Of a stretch of DNA of 6,316 nt, positions 6,030 through 6,316 are shown piece by piece. Position numbers and translations under genes: made by a program. Location of the stretch: contig CAKZQX010000427.1 of the NCBI GenBank assembly GCA_937141995.1, forward strand, positions 1 to 6,316, in the 5' to 3' direction. Position 1 is the first letter of the stretch, and every line of letters begins with the position of its first letter. This DNA comes from an uncultured Chloroflexaceae bacterium (lineage in GTDB: Bacteria > Chloroflexota > Chloroflexia > Chloroflexales > Chloroflexaceae). Below the pieces are notes generated by a model. That model did not search any database. It saw only the letters and a list, made by a program, of their open reading frames with translations, and was not told the origin of the DNA.

Positions 6030-6045
6030 GGAGAACAGGAAACGT

Positions 6046-6316
6046 ATGATCCGGATTGCAATAATCGGCATGGGGTTGATCGGAACATCGCTGGGCATGG
6101 CGCTGCGGACAGCCGATGCGCAAACCTCCGCCCTGGGTCCGGTGCAGATCGTCGGCTATGATCAGGAGCAGTCCGCCACGCGCGCGGCGCGGGGTCGCCT
6201 GGCAATCGACCAGGCCGCACGTAGCCCGGCAGAGGCGCTCCAGGGCACGCAACTGGTGATTATCGCAACTCCCGATCAGGCGGTGCGCGCGCTCCTGACT
6301 CAGCTTGCGCCGCTGC
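6046..6316 (+). CDS. tyrA: Prephenate dehydrogenase-like protein, N-terminal part
   Basis: Only the first 90 codons are in the window; the reading frame is open to the edge. The start is an NAD(P)-binding Rossmann fold: IAIIGMGLIGTSLGMAL (4-20) with the GxGxxG glycines at 8, 10 and 13. The second strand ends in VGYD with Asp39, which favours NAD over NADP. VIIATPD (71-77) matches the fourth strand of TyrA-type dehydrogenases. The expected reaction is oxidative decarboxylation of prephenate to 4-hydroxyphenylpyruvate (or of arogenate to tyrosine). The substrate-binding domain is not visible, so another member of the same dehydrogenase superfamily is possible. The neighbouring aroC supports TyrA. 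ATG 6046 is preceded by AGGA (6037-6040) at five bases spacing. Confidence 0.8.
   Translation, partial: MIRIAIIGMGLIGTSLGMALRTADAQTSALGPVQIVGYDQEQSATRAARGRLAIDQAARSPAEALQGTQLVIIATPDQAVRALLTQLAPL

Overview
The window looks like chromosomal DNA from a GC-rich, filamentous Chloroflexi-type bacterium (Chloroflexus/Roseiflexus relatives are the best guess). This rests on overall gene flavour, on a TPR/zinc-ribbon/membrane protein, and on spacers packed with short heptad and hairpin repeats. No rRNA or marker phylogeny is available, so the assignment is inference. All recognisable genes are on the + strand.

Layout. Positions 1-321 hold no gene but contain two copies of a 72-nt repeat (a perfect long hairpin plus a conserved tail) and an imperfect palindrome. 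Positions 322-1089 encode a complete endonuclease/exonuclease/phosphatase-family hydrolase. Positions 1090-1493 are a 404-bp spacer. It contains opposed arrays of a degenerate 7-bp repeat (CAGCNNT) and a GAGTTACGCG inverted repeat, followed by a strong extended -10 promoter and a leader hairpin. Positions 1494-2711 (GT4 glycosyltransferase resembling glycogen synthase-like enzymes) and 2725-4065 (TPR, zinc ribbon, four membrane segments, TPR) are 13 bp apart and probably cotranscribed. Positions 4066-4290 are a second repeat-bearing spacer. Positions 4291-6316 form a tight aromatic amino-acid cluster: aroC (chorismate synthase), a small unrecognised membrane protein, and the first 90 codons of a prephenate dehydrogenase-like gene that runs off the window.

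How the parts fit. Chorismate synthase makes chorismate, and a TyrA-type dehydrogenase acts two steps later on the tyrosine branch (after chorismate mutase). The membrane protein between them is translationally packed into that unit. The glycosyltransferase/TPR pair is a separate transcription unit starting at the promoter at 1376-1404. No toxin, defence, CRISPR, phage or transposase gene is visible. The most unusual content is in the spacers: two repeat copies whose long stems differ by five compensated base pairs, and 7-bp arrays that switch orientation.
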